64,000 nt of DNA from Staphylococcus haemolyticus (lineage in GTDB: Bacteria > Bacillota > Bacilli > Staphylococcales > Staphylococcaceae), in assembly GCF_006094395.1 (NCBI RefSeq), contig NZ_CP035291.1:1736001-1800000 (forward strand), given 5' to 3'. The translations under genes and the position numbers were made by a program. The notes beneath the pieces were generated by a model. It was given only the letters and a program-made list of their open reading frames with translations, did no database searches and had not been told where the DNA came from. The number at the start of each line of letters is the position of its first letter. Within the stretch, counting starts at the first letter, position 1. This document shows positions 22,895 through 32,489 of the stretch, piece by piece.

Positions 22895-23509
22895 TTATAC
22901 AAATGCGAAAATTGCAGATACTCCAATGTATCCTAAAACTAAGAATACGATTAAAGAGATCCAAGTGAATACACGTTGTGATTGTTTAGATTGTAAGAAT
23001 CCCCATGTTACAAAGAATGACCATAAACCATTTGAGAAATGGAAAATAACACATAAAACACAAACGATATATACGATAACCCAAATTGGATTTTCAAGTG
23101 TTTTGTGCATCAATTCAAAATCAACTGCTTTACCAAAGAAGTATTTTTGAATTGTAGTTTGCCATAAATGCATGAAGATAAATACGAATGTCACAATACC
23201 TGAAAATCTTTGTAATGCAAACATCCAGTTTCTAAATAAAGAATAATGACCGATATTTTCTTTAGCTGTAAATGCAATGTGAATACCATACAAACCGTGA
23301 TATAAAATTGGAATATAAATTAATAAAAATTCAACTGCTAATAAAAATGGAATTGATTCCATAAAGCCAGCTGCCTTATTAAAAGCCTCTGCCCCTTGTG
23401 TTGCTTGATGGTTCACAATTAAATGAACAACTAAAAATGCACCAATTGGAATAATACCTAGTAACGAGTGAACGCGTCTAAGGTAGAATTCATTTTTAGA
23501 CTTTGCCAA
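22895..23509 (-). CDS. sdhC: Succinate dehydrogenase cytochrome b558 subunit
   Basis: 204 residues with five transmembrane helices, as in the single-subunit diheme anchors of Bacillus-type menaquinone-linked complex II (for example LLGIIPIGAFLVVHLIVNH, FSGIVTFVFIFMHLW and WVIVYIVCVLCVIFHFSNGL). His residues in several helices would ligate the two hemes. It begins at TTG with GGGGGG upstream. It is first in sdhCAB; the 124-base gap before sdhA holds no gene. Confidence 0.93.
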   Translation of the reverse strand: MAKSKNEFYLRRVHSLLGIIPIGAFLVVHLIVNHQATQGAEAFNKAAGFMESIPFLLAVEFLLIYIPILYHGLYGIHIAFTAKENIGHYSLFRNWMFALQRFSGIVTFVFIFMHLWQTTIQKYFFGKAVDFELMHKTLENPIWVIVYIVCVLCVIFHFSNGLWSFFVTWGFLQSKQSQRVFTWISLIVFLVLGYIGVSAIFAFV

Positions 23510-23623
23510 AAGGAGTCCCCCCTGTAAAACTATTGATTTAAATAGTTTATTTATAAGAAAGTCTTTTCAATCAAGAAACATCATAATGATTTACTATTTT
23601 ATTTAGTACTTGTCCATTGTTAA

Positions 23624-23640
23624 ATTATTGTGACAATAAT
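23624..23640. promoter_or_regulatory. Perfect 17-bp palindrome upstream of sdhC
   Basis: ATTATTGT-G-ACAATAAT lies 115 bases before the sdhC start in a 381-base gene-free gap (23510-23890). The shape suits a dimeric regulator. It resembles, but does not match, PerR (TTATAATnATTATAA) or Rex (TTGTGAAwwwwTTCACAA) sites. A TTGTGACA also occurs in the ctaA-ctaB gap. Confidence 0.45.
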
Positions 23641-23779
23641 CAATAAATATCGGTTCTATTAAGAACTATGTAAACAAGTAGGACTTAAAAAAGTAAATAA
23701 ATCATATTTGTTTTAATGAGAAATGCTAGTATTACATTAATCATTAATAAAAACACTTTAATGATAATGTTTCTCAATT

Positions 23780-23793
23780 AGAAAACGCTTCCA
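23780..23793. promoter_or_regulatory. Candidate CcpA cre site upstream of sdhC
   Basis: AGAAAACGCTTCCA matches the cre consensus TGWAANCGNTNWCA at all but two positions. sdh operons are CcpA-repressed in staphylococci, but the site is 270 bases from the start codon, so a distal promoter would be needed. Confidence 0.4.
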
Positions 23794-23855
23794 TACTTTC
23801 TTAAAAAAATAAACTTTTTGTTAACTGTATTGTAACATTTTTTATATGTTTTTGG

Positions 23856-23890
23856 GCTATGAGAATAATTCTCATAGCCCCTTTTTTTAA
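23856..23890 (+). terminator. Long hairpin next to uvrC, T-tract on the plus strand
   Basis: GGGCTATGAGAAT-A-ATTCTCATAGCCC is a perfect 13-bp inverted repeat followed by CTTTTTTT. It directly follows the leftward uvrC stop, yet the T-tract serves rightward transcripts. The centre TGAGAATAATTCTCA also fits the 7-1-7 Fur-type pattern TGANAATNATTNTCA. Confidence 0.55.
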
Positions 23891-25681
23891 TTAATCATTT
23901 GATAATGCTTGTTGCAAGTTTAGTGCAACCTTCTCAGGAAGACCCGCTTTCTTCAAATCCACTACACTTGCTTCCTTCATTTTCTTAATCGAGCCAAATG
24001 TTCTTAATAAACTTGTCTTGCGTTTACTTCCAATACCATCAACTGTGTCCAGTACTGATTGTAATCCTGTTTTTTGACGTGTTTGGCGATGGAATGTAAT
24101 TGCGAAACGGTGTACTTCATCTTGAATTCGATGTAATAAATAGAATGCTTGACTATTCTTCTTCAATGGTACAACTTCTGCATTTGGTCCATAAAGTAAC
24201 TCTGACGTTTGGTGTTTATCATTTTTTCTTAATCCAGCGACAGGAATATCCAGTCCTAGTTCATTCTCAAGAACATCTAATACACCTGACATATGTCCTT
24301 TCCCACCATCAACTATAATCAAATCAGGTAATGGTAAGCCTTCATTTAGAACACGTGTGTATCTACGACGAACAACTTCTCTCATTGATTTGTAGTCATC
24401 AGGTCCGTCAACTGTTTTAATTTTATATTTTCTATATCCTTTTTTATCTGCTTTTCCATCAACAAAGGTTACCATAGCAGACACAGGGTCTACACCTTGT
24501 ATGTTAGAGTTATCAAATGCTTCAATACGAATAGGTGTTTGTATACCCATTCGTTCACCGAGCTCCTCTATTGCCTTTATTGTACGTGATTCATCTCTAG
24601 CAATTAGCTCGAATTTATTTTCAAGAGCGACTTCAGCATTATGGTTTGCTAAATCTACCATTTCTTTTTTTGCGCCACGAGCTGGCTGTACAATTTTAGT
24701 ATCTACTACGGATTGAATCATATCTTTATCTAAATTTTTAGGAACATGTACTTCTTTGGGTAATATATGCTGATTTAAACTATAGAATTGACCTATAAAT
24801 GTATAAAATTCTTCTTCTTCAGATTGCTGTTGTAAAGGAATCATTGTAGCATCTCTTTGTATCAAATTTCCTTGACGGATAAAGAAGACTTGAATGCACA
24901 TCCATCCTTTAGAGACATTGTAACCAAACACATCTCGAATCGTATTATCAGATGACATAATTTTTTGTTTTTTAGTTAAATTATGAATATGTTGTATTAA
25001 ATCACGATATTCTTTTGCACGTTCAAAATCTAATTTTTCACTAGCATCCATCATACGATCTTCTAAATTTTTAAGTATAGTTTTATCTTCACCATTTAAA
25101 AAATCACTTATTTCACGAGTCATTTGCGCATAAACTTGTTGATCCACATCATATACACATGGTCCCATACATTGTCCAATGTGATAATAAAGACATAATT
25201 TATCAGGCATTTTATCACATTTTCTAAAAGGATAAATACGGTCTAATAACTTTTTTGTCTCTTGAGCTGAATAAGCATTAGGGTATGGTCCAAAATATTT
25301 TCCAGTACCTTTTTTAACTGTACGCGTAACAATTAACTTTGGATACTTTTCTTTAGTAATTTTTATAAATGGATAACTTTTATCATCTTTTAATAGAATA
25401 TTGTAGCGAGGCTGATACTGTTTAATTAAATTTAATTCTAAAAGCAAGGATTCGGTTTCGCTTGAAGTTACTATAAATTCAAAATTTCGGATTTCTCCTA
25501 CCAACCGAGTAGTTTTTGCATCATGTGCACCTGTGAAGTATGAACGTAATCTATTTCTTAAACGCTTGGCTTTGCCGACATAAATCACTTGATCATTACG
25601 ATCTTTCATTAAGTAACAGCCCGGTTCAAATGGAACTACACTTAATTTATTTTTAATTTTCTCTTTGTAGTCTGACAACAT
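23891..25681 (-). CDS. uvrC: Excinuclease ABC subunit C
   Basis: 596 residues. N-terminal GIY-YIG nuclease ([19 protein letters not shown]), a cysteine-containing segment [21 protein letters not shown] motif around residues 200-235, RNase H-like C-terminal nuclease ([21 protein letters not shown]) and a terminal helix-hairpin-helix ([18 protein letters not shown]). It makes both incisions in nucleotide excision repair with UvrAB. AAGGAGG precedes the ATG. Full family length. Confidence 0.97.
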   Translation of the reverse strand: MLSDYKEKIKNKLSVVPFEPGCYLMKDRNDQVIYVGKAKRLRNRLRSYFTGAHDAKTTRLVGEIRNFEFIVTSSETESLLLELNLIKQYQPRYNILLKDDKSYPFIKITKEKYPKLIVTRTVKKGTGKYFGPYPNAYSAQETKKLLDRIYPFRKCDKMPDKLCLYYHIGQCMGPCVYDVDQQVYAQMTREISDFLNGEDKTILKNLEDRMMDASEKLDFERAKEYRDLIQHIHNLTKKQKIMSSDNTIRDVFGYNVSKGWMCIQVFFIRQGNLIQRDATMIPLQQQSEEEEFYTFIGQFYSLNQHILPKEVHVPKNLDKDMIQSVVDTKIVQPARGAKKEMVDLANHNAEVALENKFELIARDESRTIKAIEELGERMGIQTPIRIEAFDNSNIQGVDPVSAMVTFVDGKADKKGYRKYKIKTVDGPDDYKSMREVVRRRYTRVLNEGLPLPDLIIVDGGKGHMSGVLDVLENELGLDIPVAGLRKNDKHQTSELLYGPNAEVVPLKKNSQAFYLLHRIQDEVHRFAITFHRQTRQKTGLQSVLDTVDGIGSKRKTSLLRTFGSIKKMKEASVVDLKKAGLPEKVALNLQQALSND

Positions 25682-25713
25682 TTATCCTCCTTCCCATAAA
25701 ATTAACTACACAT

Positions 25714-25756
25714 AAAAAAGACGGAGCTATTACATTCTATGTAATGCCCCAGTCTC
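25714..25756 (-). terminator. Intrinsic terminator after trxA
   Basis: On the minus strand GACTGGGGCATTACAT, a short loop, ATGTAATAGCTCCGTC, then TTTTTT. It separates trxA from uvrC. Confidence 0.8.
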
Positions 25757-25775
25757 ATATAAGTTCAAATTATTC

Positions 25776-26090
25776 TTAAAGATGTTTATCTAATACTTCA
25801 GCTAAGTTTTCTTTAGGTTGGAAACCTACTACTTTATCAACTGGTTCACCGTCTTTAAATACGATTAAAGTTGGGATACTCATCACTTCAAATTTAGCTG
25901 CTGTTGATGGGTTTTCATCAACATCTAATTTTAAAATATCAGCTTTTCCATCATAATCTCCAGCTAATTCTTCTAAAACTGGTGCGATCATTTTACAAGG
26001 TCCACACCAAGTTGCCCAGAAATCAACTAATTTAACGCCTGATTGAATATTTTCATCAAAGTTTGAATCCGTTACTTTTACGATTGCCAT
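25776..26090 (-). CDS. trxA: Thioredoxin
   Basis: 104 residues from the MAIVKV Met (26090; AAGGAGG 10 bases upstream). Redox site WCGPC with C29 and C32, then the cis-Pro loop MSIPTL. It reduces cytoplasmic disulfides with NADPH via TrxB. A TTG three codons upstream would make MAFMAI but lies against the SD. It sits between mutS2 and uvrC, as in other staphylococci, with its own terminator. Confidence 0.97.
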   Translation of the reverse strand: MAIVKVTDSNFDENIQSGVKLVDFWATWCGPCKMIAPVLEELAGDYDGKADILKLDVDENPSTAAKFEVMSIPTLIVFKDGEPVDKVVGFQPKENLAEVLDKHL

Positions 26091-26288
26091 AAATGCCAAT
26101 CCTCCTTAAATTTTGAATGATGAGCAAATTATAACAGACTTTAGTAGTACGTGCATTGCAGTTGCTCACTACTTACTAACTATCTGTCAATAATCGTCGA
26201 ATCTCGCTCATATCATTTTATTTTCACTGGCTTAATTGTACGTTATTTTCTAAAAAAATCAACAACACTGCTTACACTTTAATATTCC

Positions 26289-28640
26289 TTATTTAAGTTC
26301 AGCTACTGTCACACCAAAGCCGCCCTCACTTGGCATACCGCCACGATACGATTTCACACTTTTATGTTTCTTTAAGTGGTTTTGAACGGCTTTTTGAAGT
26401 GCCCCAGTGCCTTTACCATGAATAATATAAACTTGTTCATAATTGCTGAGAACGGCTTGATCAATATATTGATCTAATTCGCTTACTGCTTCTTCATAAC
26501 GATAACCACGTAAATCTAATTCCGTTTTAATCGTTTGACGATTTTGTCTAGTGACCATTTTAGATGGTTTTTCTTTTTTCTTTTTAGTCTTTTCAAGATC
26601 TTCAATAGGTAATTTCATTTTAATGATACCCATTTGAACCACTGCTTCTTCTTCACTTACGAGTTCTAAGACTTCACCTTTTTGACCATACGATAACACT
26701 TTAACCTCGTCACCTGCATGGATTTCATCATATTTTTGTTTTTGAACATTTTGTTTTAACGATTTTGCTTCATATTGATCATCTAATTGTTTCTTCTTAT
26801 CAATAAGCTCATGTTCTTTAACGTCGGCACCTTTTTGATCACGTAATGTTCTTAATTCTTTTAAGATTGAATCCGCTTCTTTAGTCGCAGATTTGACACG
26901 TTGATTTGCTTTTTCTTTCGCTTCATCCATCAATTTCTTCTCGTAACTTTTATATTGTTCATACTGGTGTTCTAAATCATCATGCGTTTTTCTCGCTTCT
27001 TTTAACAGTCTATCTAATTCAATTCGTTGTTCGTCGACACGTTTTGAATTCTTTTCAAGAGATTCAATCATTGAATTAATTTCTTGTTCGTCTGTTCCAA
27101 TCATCGTCTTAGCTTTATTAATAATACCTAAGCTAAGTCCTAATTTACGAGAAATATCAAATGCATTTGAACGACCAGGTACACCCATTAATAATTTATA
27201 AGTTGGGCTTAACGTATTAACATCAAATTCAACACTAGCGTTCATGACACCTTCACGATTATAACTATATGCTTTCAATTCTGGATAATGTGTTGTAGCC
27301 ATTACTAATGAACCTATTTCACGAACGTGATCTAAGATACTCATCGCCAACGCTGCACCTTCACTTGGATCAGTACCTGCACCTAATTCATCAAATAAAA
27401 CTAAACTATTTTTATCTGTCTCTTGCAAAATTTCCACAATATTCTTCATATGTGAAGAAAAAGTGGATAGTGATTGTTCAATTGATTGCTCATCACCTAT
27501 ATCACAATAAACATTTTCAAAGACACTTAACTGACTACCATCTAATGTCGGAATTAGCAATCCTGATTGAGCCATAATAATAATTAATCCAAGTGTCTTT
27601 AATGTAACTGTTTTACCACCCGTATTTGGACCTGTAATTATGACAGTTTCAATATCATCAACAAATTCAATTGTATTAGCTACAACCGTATCTTTATTTA
27701 ATAGTGGGTGATATGCATTAGGTAAATAAACAGTTCTATCTTTGTAAAATGTAGGTTTCGTTCCTTTAATTGAGCGTGCATATCGTGCTTTAGCTGTTAA
27801 AAAGTCAATTTGTCCCATGACTGATTCAGCAATTAAGCAACCATCTGCTTCGGCAGCAACCATACCTGTTAATTCTGTTAAAATACGCTCACGTTCTACT
27901 GCTTCATCATTTCGTAAACGACTGATTTGATTATTCATTTCTACAATTGATGATGGTTCGATATAAAGCGTTTGTCCAGAGGCAGATTGATCGTGAACAA
28001 TCCCTTTGAAATCTTGGCGATATTCAGCTTTAACCGGTATAACATTACGGTCATTGCGTACCGTTATAATAGCATCAGATAATTTCTTCTGATTGGCTTG
28101 GCTTTTAACGATACGGTCTAAATTTTGTCGTATGCGTTGGTTTGTACTTGAAATTTTACTTCGTATACCTTGCAATTCATAACTTGCGCTATCATATAAA
28201 TCGTGTGTATCACATTTTTCATTTATCTCTTGGAAAAGATCCGATAAAATTGGTAATTGGTTCATTTTATCATTCAAAATTGGATACTTAACAACTTGTT
28301 CATCTTCTTCTAATAATTGATTATAAAATGTCTTAAATTGATTTTGAACTTGAATTAAACGTTTAACTAAATTTAGCTCTGTAACATTTAATACGCCACC
28401 TATATTTGCACGATGAATCAATGGTGAAATTTTGGCTAAACCACTTAAACTTGGTAAACGATGTTTGTTATAAATTTGTGAAATTTCATCTGTCTCATTC
28501 ATTTGAAATTCTACTGTTTCAAAGTCAGTGGCTGGAGACATCTTAGACACTTTTTCACGCCCTAAGTCACTTATTGTTTCCGAAGCTACAAATGACTTGA
28601 TTTTATCAAATTCTAAGACGTCTAATGTTTTTTGTCTCAT
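26289..28640 (-). CDS. mutS2: MutS2 endonuclease/ATPase
   Basis: 783 residues. MutS core without mismatch-recognition domain I: Walker A GPNTGGKT (337-344), [12 protein letters not shown] Walker B, a coiled coil (about 510-630, Lys/Glu-rich), a KOW-like segment ([17 protein letters not shown]), and a C-terminal Smr nuclease domain ([21 protein letters not shown]). MutS2 suppresses recombination and rescues collided ribosomes (RqcU activity in Bacillus). It follows polX with a 9-base gap. Confidence 0.96.
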   Translation of the reverse strand: MRQKTLDVLEFDKIKSFVASETISDLGREKVSKMSPATDFETVEFQMNETDEISQIYNKHRLPSLSGLAKISPLIHRANIGGVLNVTELNLVKRLIQVQNQFKTFYNQLLEEDEQVVKYPILNDKMNQLPILSDLFQEINEKCDTHDLYDSASYELQGIRSKISSTNQRIRQNLDRIVKSQANQKKLSDAIITVRNDRNVIPVKAEYRQDFKGIVHDQSASGQTLYIEPSSIVEMNNQISRLRNDEAVERERILTELTGMVAAEADGCLIAESVMGQIDFLTAKARYARSIKGTKPTFYKDRTVYLPNAYHPLLNKDTVVANTIEFVDDIETVIITGPNTGGKTVTLKTLGLIIIMAQSGLLIPTLDGSQLSVFENVYCDIGDEQSIEQSLSTFSSHMKNIVEILQETDKNSLVLFDELGAGTDPSEGAALAMSILDHVREIGSLVMATTHYPELKAYSYNREGVMNASVEFDVNTLSPTYKLLMGVPGRSNAFDISRKLGLSLGIINKAKTMIGTDEQEINSMIESLEKNSKRVDEQRIELDRLLKEARKTHDDLEHQYEQYKSYEKKLMDEAKEKANQRVKSATKEADSILKELRTLRDQKGADVKEHELIDKKKQLDDQYEAKSLKQNVQKQKYDEIHAGDEVKVLSYGQKGEVLELVSEEEAVVQMGIIKMKLPIEDLEKTKKKKEKPSKMVTRQNRQTIKTELDLRGYRYEEAVSELDQYIDQAVLSNYEQVYIIHGKGTGALQKAVQNHLKKHKSVKSYRGGMPSEGGFGVTVAELK

Positions 28641-28649
28641 ACAATCCCT

Positions 28650-30362
28650 CTATTTCTTCAACTTTTTATTATTTCCAACAAAATCCTTAAATGCTTGACG
28701 AGACATTGTGTTAATTACTCGATCTTTATTAACAAACCCTTTTTGAGCAGTGGCTACACCATATTTCATAAAGTCTAAATGTTCAATATGATGAGCATCT
28801 GTATTAATTGTTAATGTTACATTAGGATATTTTTTAACTGTTTCAGCATTTAAGTCTAATCGCTTAGGATTTGCGTTAATTTCCATTATTGTATTTGTTT
28901 CTTCTGCTAACTTCATTAATCGATCGATATTCGGTTTGTACCCTTCTCTTCGACCGATAATACGTCCTGTTGGATGAGCGATGTGTCGTACATATGGATT
29001 TCGACATGCATTTTCCAAACGTTTCATAATCTCTTCTTCTGATTGATTAAAGCTTTGGTGAATCGCAGCTATAACATAGTCAAGTTGTGATAACACATCA
29101 TCATCATAATCTAACGAGCCATCAGGAAGAATATCCATCTCTGTGCCTGAATAGATATCTATTTCTGAATATTCTTCATTTAGCTTCTTGATTTCTTCAT
29201 TTTGACGTAATAAACGTTCAACTTGTAACCCATTTGCTACTTTAAGGCTTTGTGAATGATCAGTAATCACCATGAATTGATAGCCTTTGTTAATATTTGC
29301 TTCAATCATATCTCTAATAGAAAAAGCACCATCACTATATGTGGTATGCATATGAATATCTCCGTTAATATCATCCAAAGTAATAATATCACTTAAATCT
29401 TTATCAAATTCGCTACCGTCTTCACGTAAAGCGGGTGCAATCCATTCCTTACCGAAATGTTGATAAATCTCTTCCTCACTCTGTAACTGTAGTAACGAAC
29501 CATCTTGTTGTTCAATTCCATATTCACTTATTTTTTCATTTTGCGCTTTAGCCATTTGTCTAATACGAATGTTATGATCTTTAGAACCAGTAAAATGTTG
29601 TAATGTGTGATAGAACGCAACTGGCTCAATAAGGCGAAAATCTACGCCAATAGTCTCATCATCGTATGTCAACTCTAATGAAACTTTCGTTTGGCCAACA
29701 ACAACATCTTTCACTTTATTAGGTATATTTAAAAGTTGTTGTTGTACTTCGTCTGGATGCTCCGTACTAATAATATAATCCAAATCTTTACTCATTTCTT
29801 TATAACGACGGAAGCTTCCTGCTTCTGAGTATCTCTCAATACTATCAATTGTTTCTAAATAATCGATAATGATACCATTTAAACCTCGTATAGTGTCTAT
29901 TGGATAGCTATCTTTTTTTGCTCCTAAAGCTTTAACTGCTTCAAGTATATTTTGTTCAGTTTTTTTAGCAAAACCACTTAGTTCGCTCACTTTTCCACTT
30001 TCACAAGCCAATTGTAAACTTTCTTTATCTGTAATATTAAGTTCTTTATATAATTTAGCTATTTTTTTACTACCTAATCCTTGAATCTTCATTAAAGGAA
30101 TCAAGCCTTCTGGAACAAGTTGTTGTAATTCTTTTAAATAACTTGATTCACCTGTTTTACGATATTCATCAATGACTTCCCCTACACCTTTACCAATACC
30201 TTTTAATTCAGTAACATCTTCAATTTCATCAAGAGGCCGTTCATCAATTTCTAAGCTTTGAGCTGCTTTTCTATACGCAGATACTTTAAAAGTATTTTCC
30301 CCATTTAATTCCATATATATAGCAATTTTTTCTAATAATTGAATTACATCTTTTTTTGTCAT
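28650..30362 (-). CDS. polX: DNA polymerase/3'-5' exonuclease PolX
   Basis: 570 residues from MTKKDV (30362, GGAG 8 bases upstream); a start 11 codons earlier would lie in the terminator. Helix-hairpin-helix N-terminus (LKGIGKGVGEVIDEYR; IQGLGSKKIAKLYKEL), pol X nucleotidyltransferase with YEMSKDLDYII-like metal motif (EMSKDLDYIIS), and a C-terminal PHP domain (DIHMHTTYSDG; ITDHSQSL; AHPTGRIIG; INTDAHH). It acts in base excision repair and gap filling with 3'-5' exonuclease from the PHP domain. Confidence 0.95.
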   Translation of the reverse strand: MTKKDVIQLLEKIAIYMELNGENTFKVSAYRKAAQSLEIDERPLDEIEDVTELKGIGKGVGEVIDEYRKTGESSYLKELQQLVPEGLIPLMKIQGLGSKKIAKLYKELNITDKESLQLACESGKVSELSGFAKKTEQNILEAVKALGAKKDSYPIDTIRGLNGIIIDYLETIDSIERYSEAGSFRRYKEMSKDLDYIISTEHPDEVQQQLLNIPNKVKDVVVGQTKVSLELTYDDETIGVDFRLIEPVAFYHTLQHFTGSKDHNIRIRQMAKAQNEKISEYGIEQQDGSLLQLQSEEEIYQHFGKEWIAPALREDGSEFDKDLSDIITLDDINGDIHMHTTYSDGAFSIRDMIEANINKGYQFMVITDHSQSLKVANGLQVERLLRQNEEIKKLNEEYSEIDIYSGTEMDILPDGSLDYDDDVLSQLDYVIAAIHQSFNQSEEEIMKRLENACRNPYVRHIAHPTGRIIGRREGYKPNIDRLMKLAEETNTIMEINANPKRLDLNAETVKKYPNVTLTINTDAHHIEHLDFMKYGVATAQKGFVNKDRVINTMSRQAFKDFVGNNKKLKK

Positions 30363-30375
30363 TCCAATCACTCCA

Positions 30376-30420
30376 TAAAAAGAAGACCAGGACATTTAAC
30401 AAAGAAGCCTTGTCCTGACC
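30376..30420 (-). terminator. Terminator between cvpA and polX
   Basis: Minus strand GGTCAGGACA, a loop of about 20 bases, TGTCCTGGTC, then TTCTTTTT, just 14 bases before the polX SD. The pairing has wobbles, so it may act as an attenuator rather than a full stop. Confidence 0.5.
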
Positions 30421-30436
30421 TTATATCAGTTTAGTT

Positions 30437-30958
30437 TTATAAATTTAAAATATAAGACGAGAAAAATGGTGTATGAAACAAGATAAGTTTGCCTATGTAC
30501 GCATGTTGTAAATTGTGTTGTAACCACTCAATTGGATACAATGCTAGCACATAGATTGATAACTGTATTGCAACGACTGCCATCACTACACTAATTAAAC
30601 TACCAAATAGTCTACTGATTTGGTTAATCATTCGATACGTCACTATATTATCAAAAGTAATTATTATAAGATATAAAATCAACTTACAAAGTGAGGCAAT
30701 TAGTAAAAATGCAATAATTGTATCAAAGCGTTGCTGCAAATCATTAAAATGAAATGCGTACTTCATATCATATGCAATTGTCTTTGGAAAAGGTATAAAT
30801 ACAATTAACTGCGAACTAATTCGCTGATAAAATTGATGTGCTATATTTAATGAGACTATCGTTGAAAATAAATGTAAACTATTCAACCATACCCCTCTTC
30901 TATACCCTATAATAAGACCATATACAATAATAATAGCTATCGTAAAATCAATAATCAT
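30437..30958 (-). CDS. cvpA: CvpA-family membrane protein
   Basis: 173 residues with four hydrophobic segments: IIDFTIAIIIVYGLIIGYRRG at the start, SLHLFSTIVSLNIA, an internal FLLIASLCKLILYLIIITF and VVMAVVAIQLSIYVLALYP. It shows the CvpA pattern, including the GxRRGxW-like turn after the first helix. The family is tied to colicin V export in E. coli and to envelope stress; in Firmicutes it sits beside zapA and polX-mutS2 (yshB in Bacillus). It starts directly after the zapA stop. Confidence 0.85.
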   Translation of the reverse strand: MIIDFTIAIIIVYGLIIGYRRGVWLNSLHLFSTIVSLNIAHQFYQRISSQLIVFIPFPKTIAYDMKYAFHFNDLQQRFDTIIAFLLIASLCKLILYLIIITFDNIVTYRMINQISRLFGSLISVVMAVVAIQLSIYVLALYPIEWLQHNLQHAYIGKLILFHTPFFSSYILNL

Positions 30959-31225
30959 CTATTCTTCTCGTTGTTTTAATTGTTGAATTTCTTGTAATAG
31001 CTTGCGGTTTTCTTCTTCTAATTTAACCTTTTCATGCATAATATTAACCGCTGTTAGGATTGATTTTCTTGTAGTATCTAATCCTGTTGATTTACGTCCC
31101 ATTTCTTTTAATTTTTCATCAACTAAATGTGCTACGTAACGAATATGCTCGGGGCTGTCTTCACCAATGATAGTATAATTCTGATCGTTAATCGTGACAT
31201 TGATTCGATTTCTAAATTCTCCCAT
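30959..31225 (-). CDS. zapA: Cell division protein ZapA
   Basis: 88 residues from MGEFRN (31225; AGGAG 8 bases upstream). N-terminal beta-hairpin (NRINVTINDQNYTIIGED) then SPEHIRYVAHLVDEKLKEM, and a C-terminal coiled coil (EKVKLEEENRKLLQEIQQLK). ZapA cross-links FtsZ filaments and promotes Z-ring formation. It is the first gene of zapA-cvpA-polX-mutS2, as in Bacillus. Confidence 0.9.
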   Translation of the reverse strand: MGEFRNRINVTINDQNYTIIGEDSPEHIRYVAHLVDEKLKEMGRKSTGLDTTRKSILTAVNIMHEKVKLEEENRKLLQEIQQLKQREE

Positions 31226-31505
31226 AGCAATAACTCCTGACATTATTTATTCTTAAAGCCTATCAATGGTTACATGTAAATAACCACCTCATCTTGTACT
31301 TCAATTTAGTATGCACTTTACGCAATTTATGTAGTAGAATATCACAACTTATTATACATTAGGATATGTTGTTTGGTAAGTAGCTAACGCGTAATCATTT
31401 TAATTAATGTAAATTTGAACTATATAACTGTTCTGATGAGCGTCCTTAATATGTTATGCTTATCTATGTTTTATTATATTTTGAAAAGTGAGGATCAACT
31501 AGCGT

Positions 31506-32438
31506 ATGGCAAACATCGTTTATAAATTATCAGAATCTGAAATCCAACATCTCTTACAACAAATTACATTTGAAACATCTCAATTATCTCCAGGTATGAA
31601 AGCGAGAACTAAATACAAACAATCTGTGATAAATATTTATAATTCAGGCAAAGTCATGTTTCAAGGAAAAAATGCGGAAGCTGTTGCCCAACAATTACTT
31701 CCAGATCATACCACTACTTCCAAGAATTCATCATCTTCTAACCAATCTTCAGGTGAAACATTAGCTTATAATCATTATAATTGTATAGGAAGTGATGAAG
31801 CAGGAAGTGGAGACTACTTCGGTCCTCTAACTGTTTGTGCTGCTTATGTTTCTAAGGAGAATGTTAAAATTTTAAAAACACTTGGTGTGGATGATTCAAA
31901 AAAATTAAATGATCAAAAAATAATCGAACTTGCTGAACAATTGATTACATTTATTCCTCATTCACTTTTAACGCTTGATAATCCAAAATATAACGATAGA
32001 CAGGCTATTGGTTGGTCCCAAGTTAAAATGAAAGCTGAATTACATAATGAAGCTATCAAAAATGTTACCCAAAAAATTAATTGCAATGAGTTAAATTATA
32101 TCGTTATTGATCAATTTGCAGTACGTGGTGTTTATCAACGTTACGCTTTAAGTTCACTACCCTACCCAGAAAAAACTAAATTTGAAACAAAAGGTGAATC
32201 TAAATCATTAGCAATTGCAGCAGCTAGTATTATTTCAAGATATGCCTTTGTTAAACATATGGATCACATTTCACATAAAATGAAACAAGATATTCCTAAA
32301 GGTGCTAGCAATAAAGTAGATTTGATAGCTGCTCAAATTATTGATAAACATGGAATAGAAACGTTAGATTTAATCTCAAAAAAACATTTTAAAAATCGAG
32401 AAAAAGCCCAAAATTTAGTAACTAAAAAATATAAATAA
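31506..32438 (+). CDS. rnhC: Ribonuclease HIII
   Basis: 310 residues. N-terminal TBP-like substrate-binding domain (about 1-80) with a Ser-rich linker ([13 protein letters not shown]-like, near 70-83). The catalytic RNase H2/H3 fold carries [15 protein letters not shown] (D97, E98), [15 protein letters not shown] and [14 protein letters not shown]. It removes RNA from RNA-DNA hybrids. It points away from zapA; the 262-base gap between them holds promoters for both but no gene. Confidence 0.95.
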   Translation: MANIVYKLSESEIQHLLQQITFETSQLSPGMKARTKYKQSVINIYNSGKVMFQGKNAEAVAQQLLPDHTTTSKNSSSSNQSSGETLAYNHYNCIGSDEAGSGDYFGPLTVCAAYVSKENVKILKTLGVDDSKKLNDQKIIELAEQLITFIPHSLLTLDNPKYNDRQAIGWSQVKMKAELHNEAIKNVTQKINCNELNYIVIDQFAVRGVYQRYALSSLPYPEKTKFETKGESKSLAIAAASIISRYAFVKHMDHISHKMKQDIPKGASNKVDLIAAQIIDKHGIETLDLISKKHFKNREKAQNLVTKKYK

Positions 32439-32444
32439 ATTTAT

Positions 32445-32483
32445 AAAGAGACGAATTCCATTAATACAGAATTCGTCTCTTTT
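32445..32483. terminator. Bidirectional terminator between rnhC and pheT
   Basis: AAAGAGACGAATTC, 10-base loop, GAATTCGTCTCTTT, a perfect 14-bp stem with A and T tracts on both sides. Confidence 0.9.
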
Positions 32484-32489
32484 ACTTCA

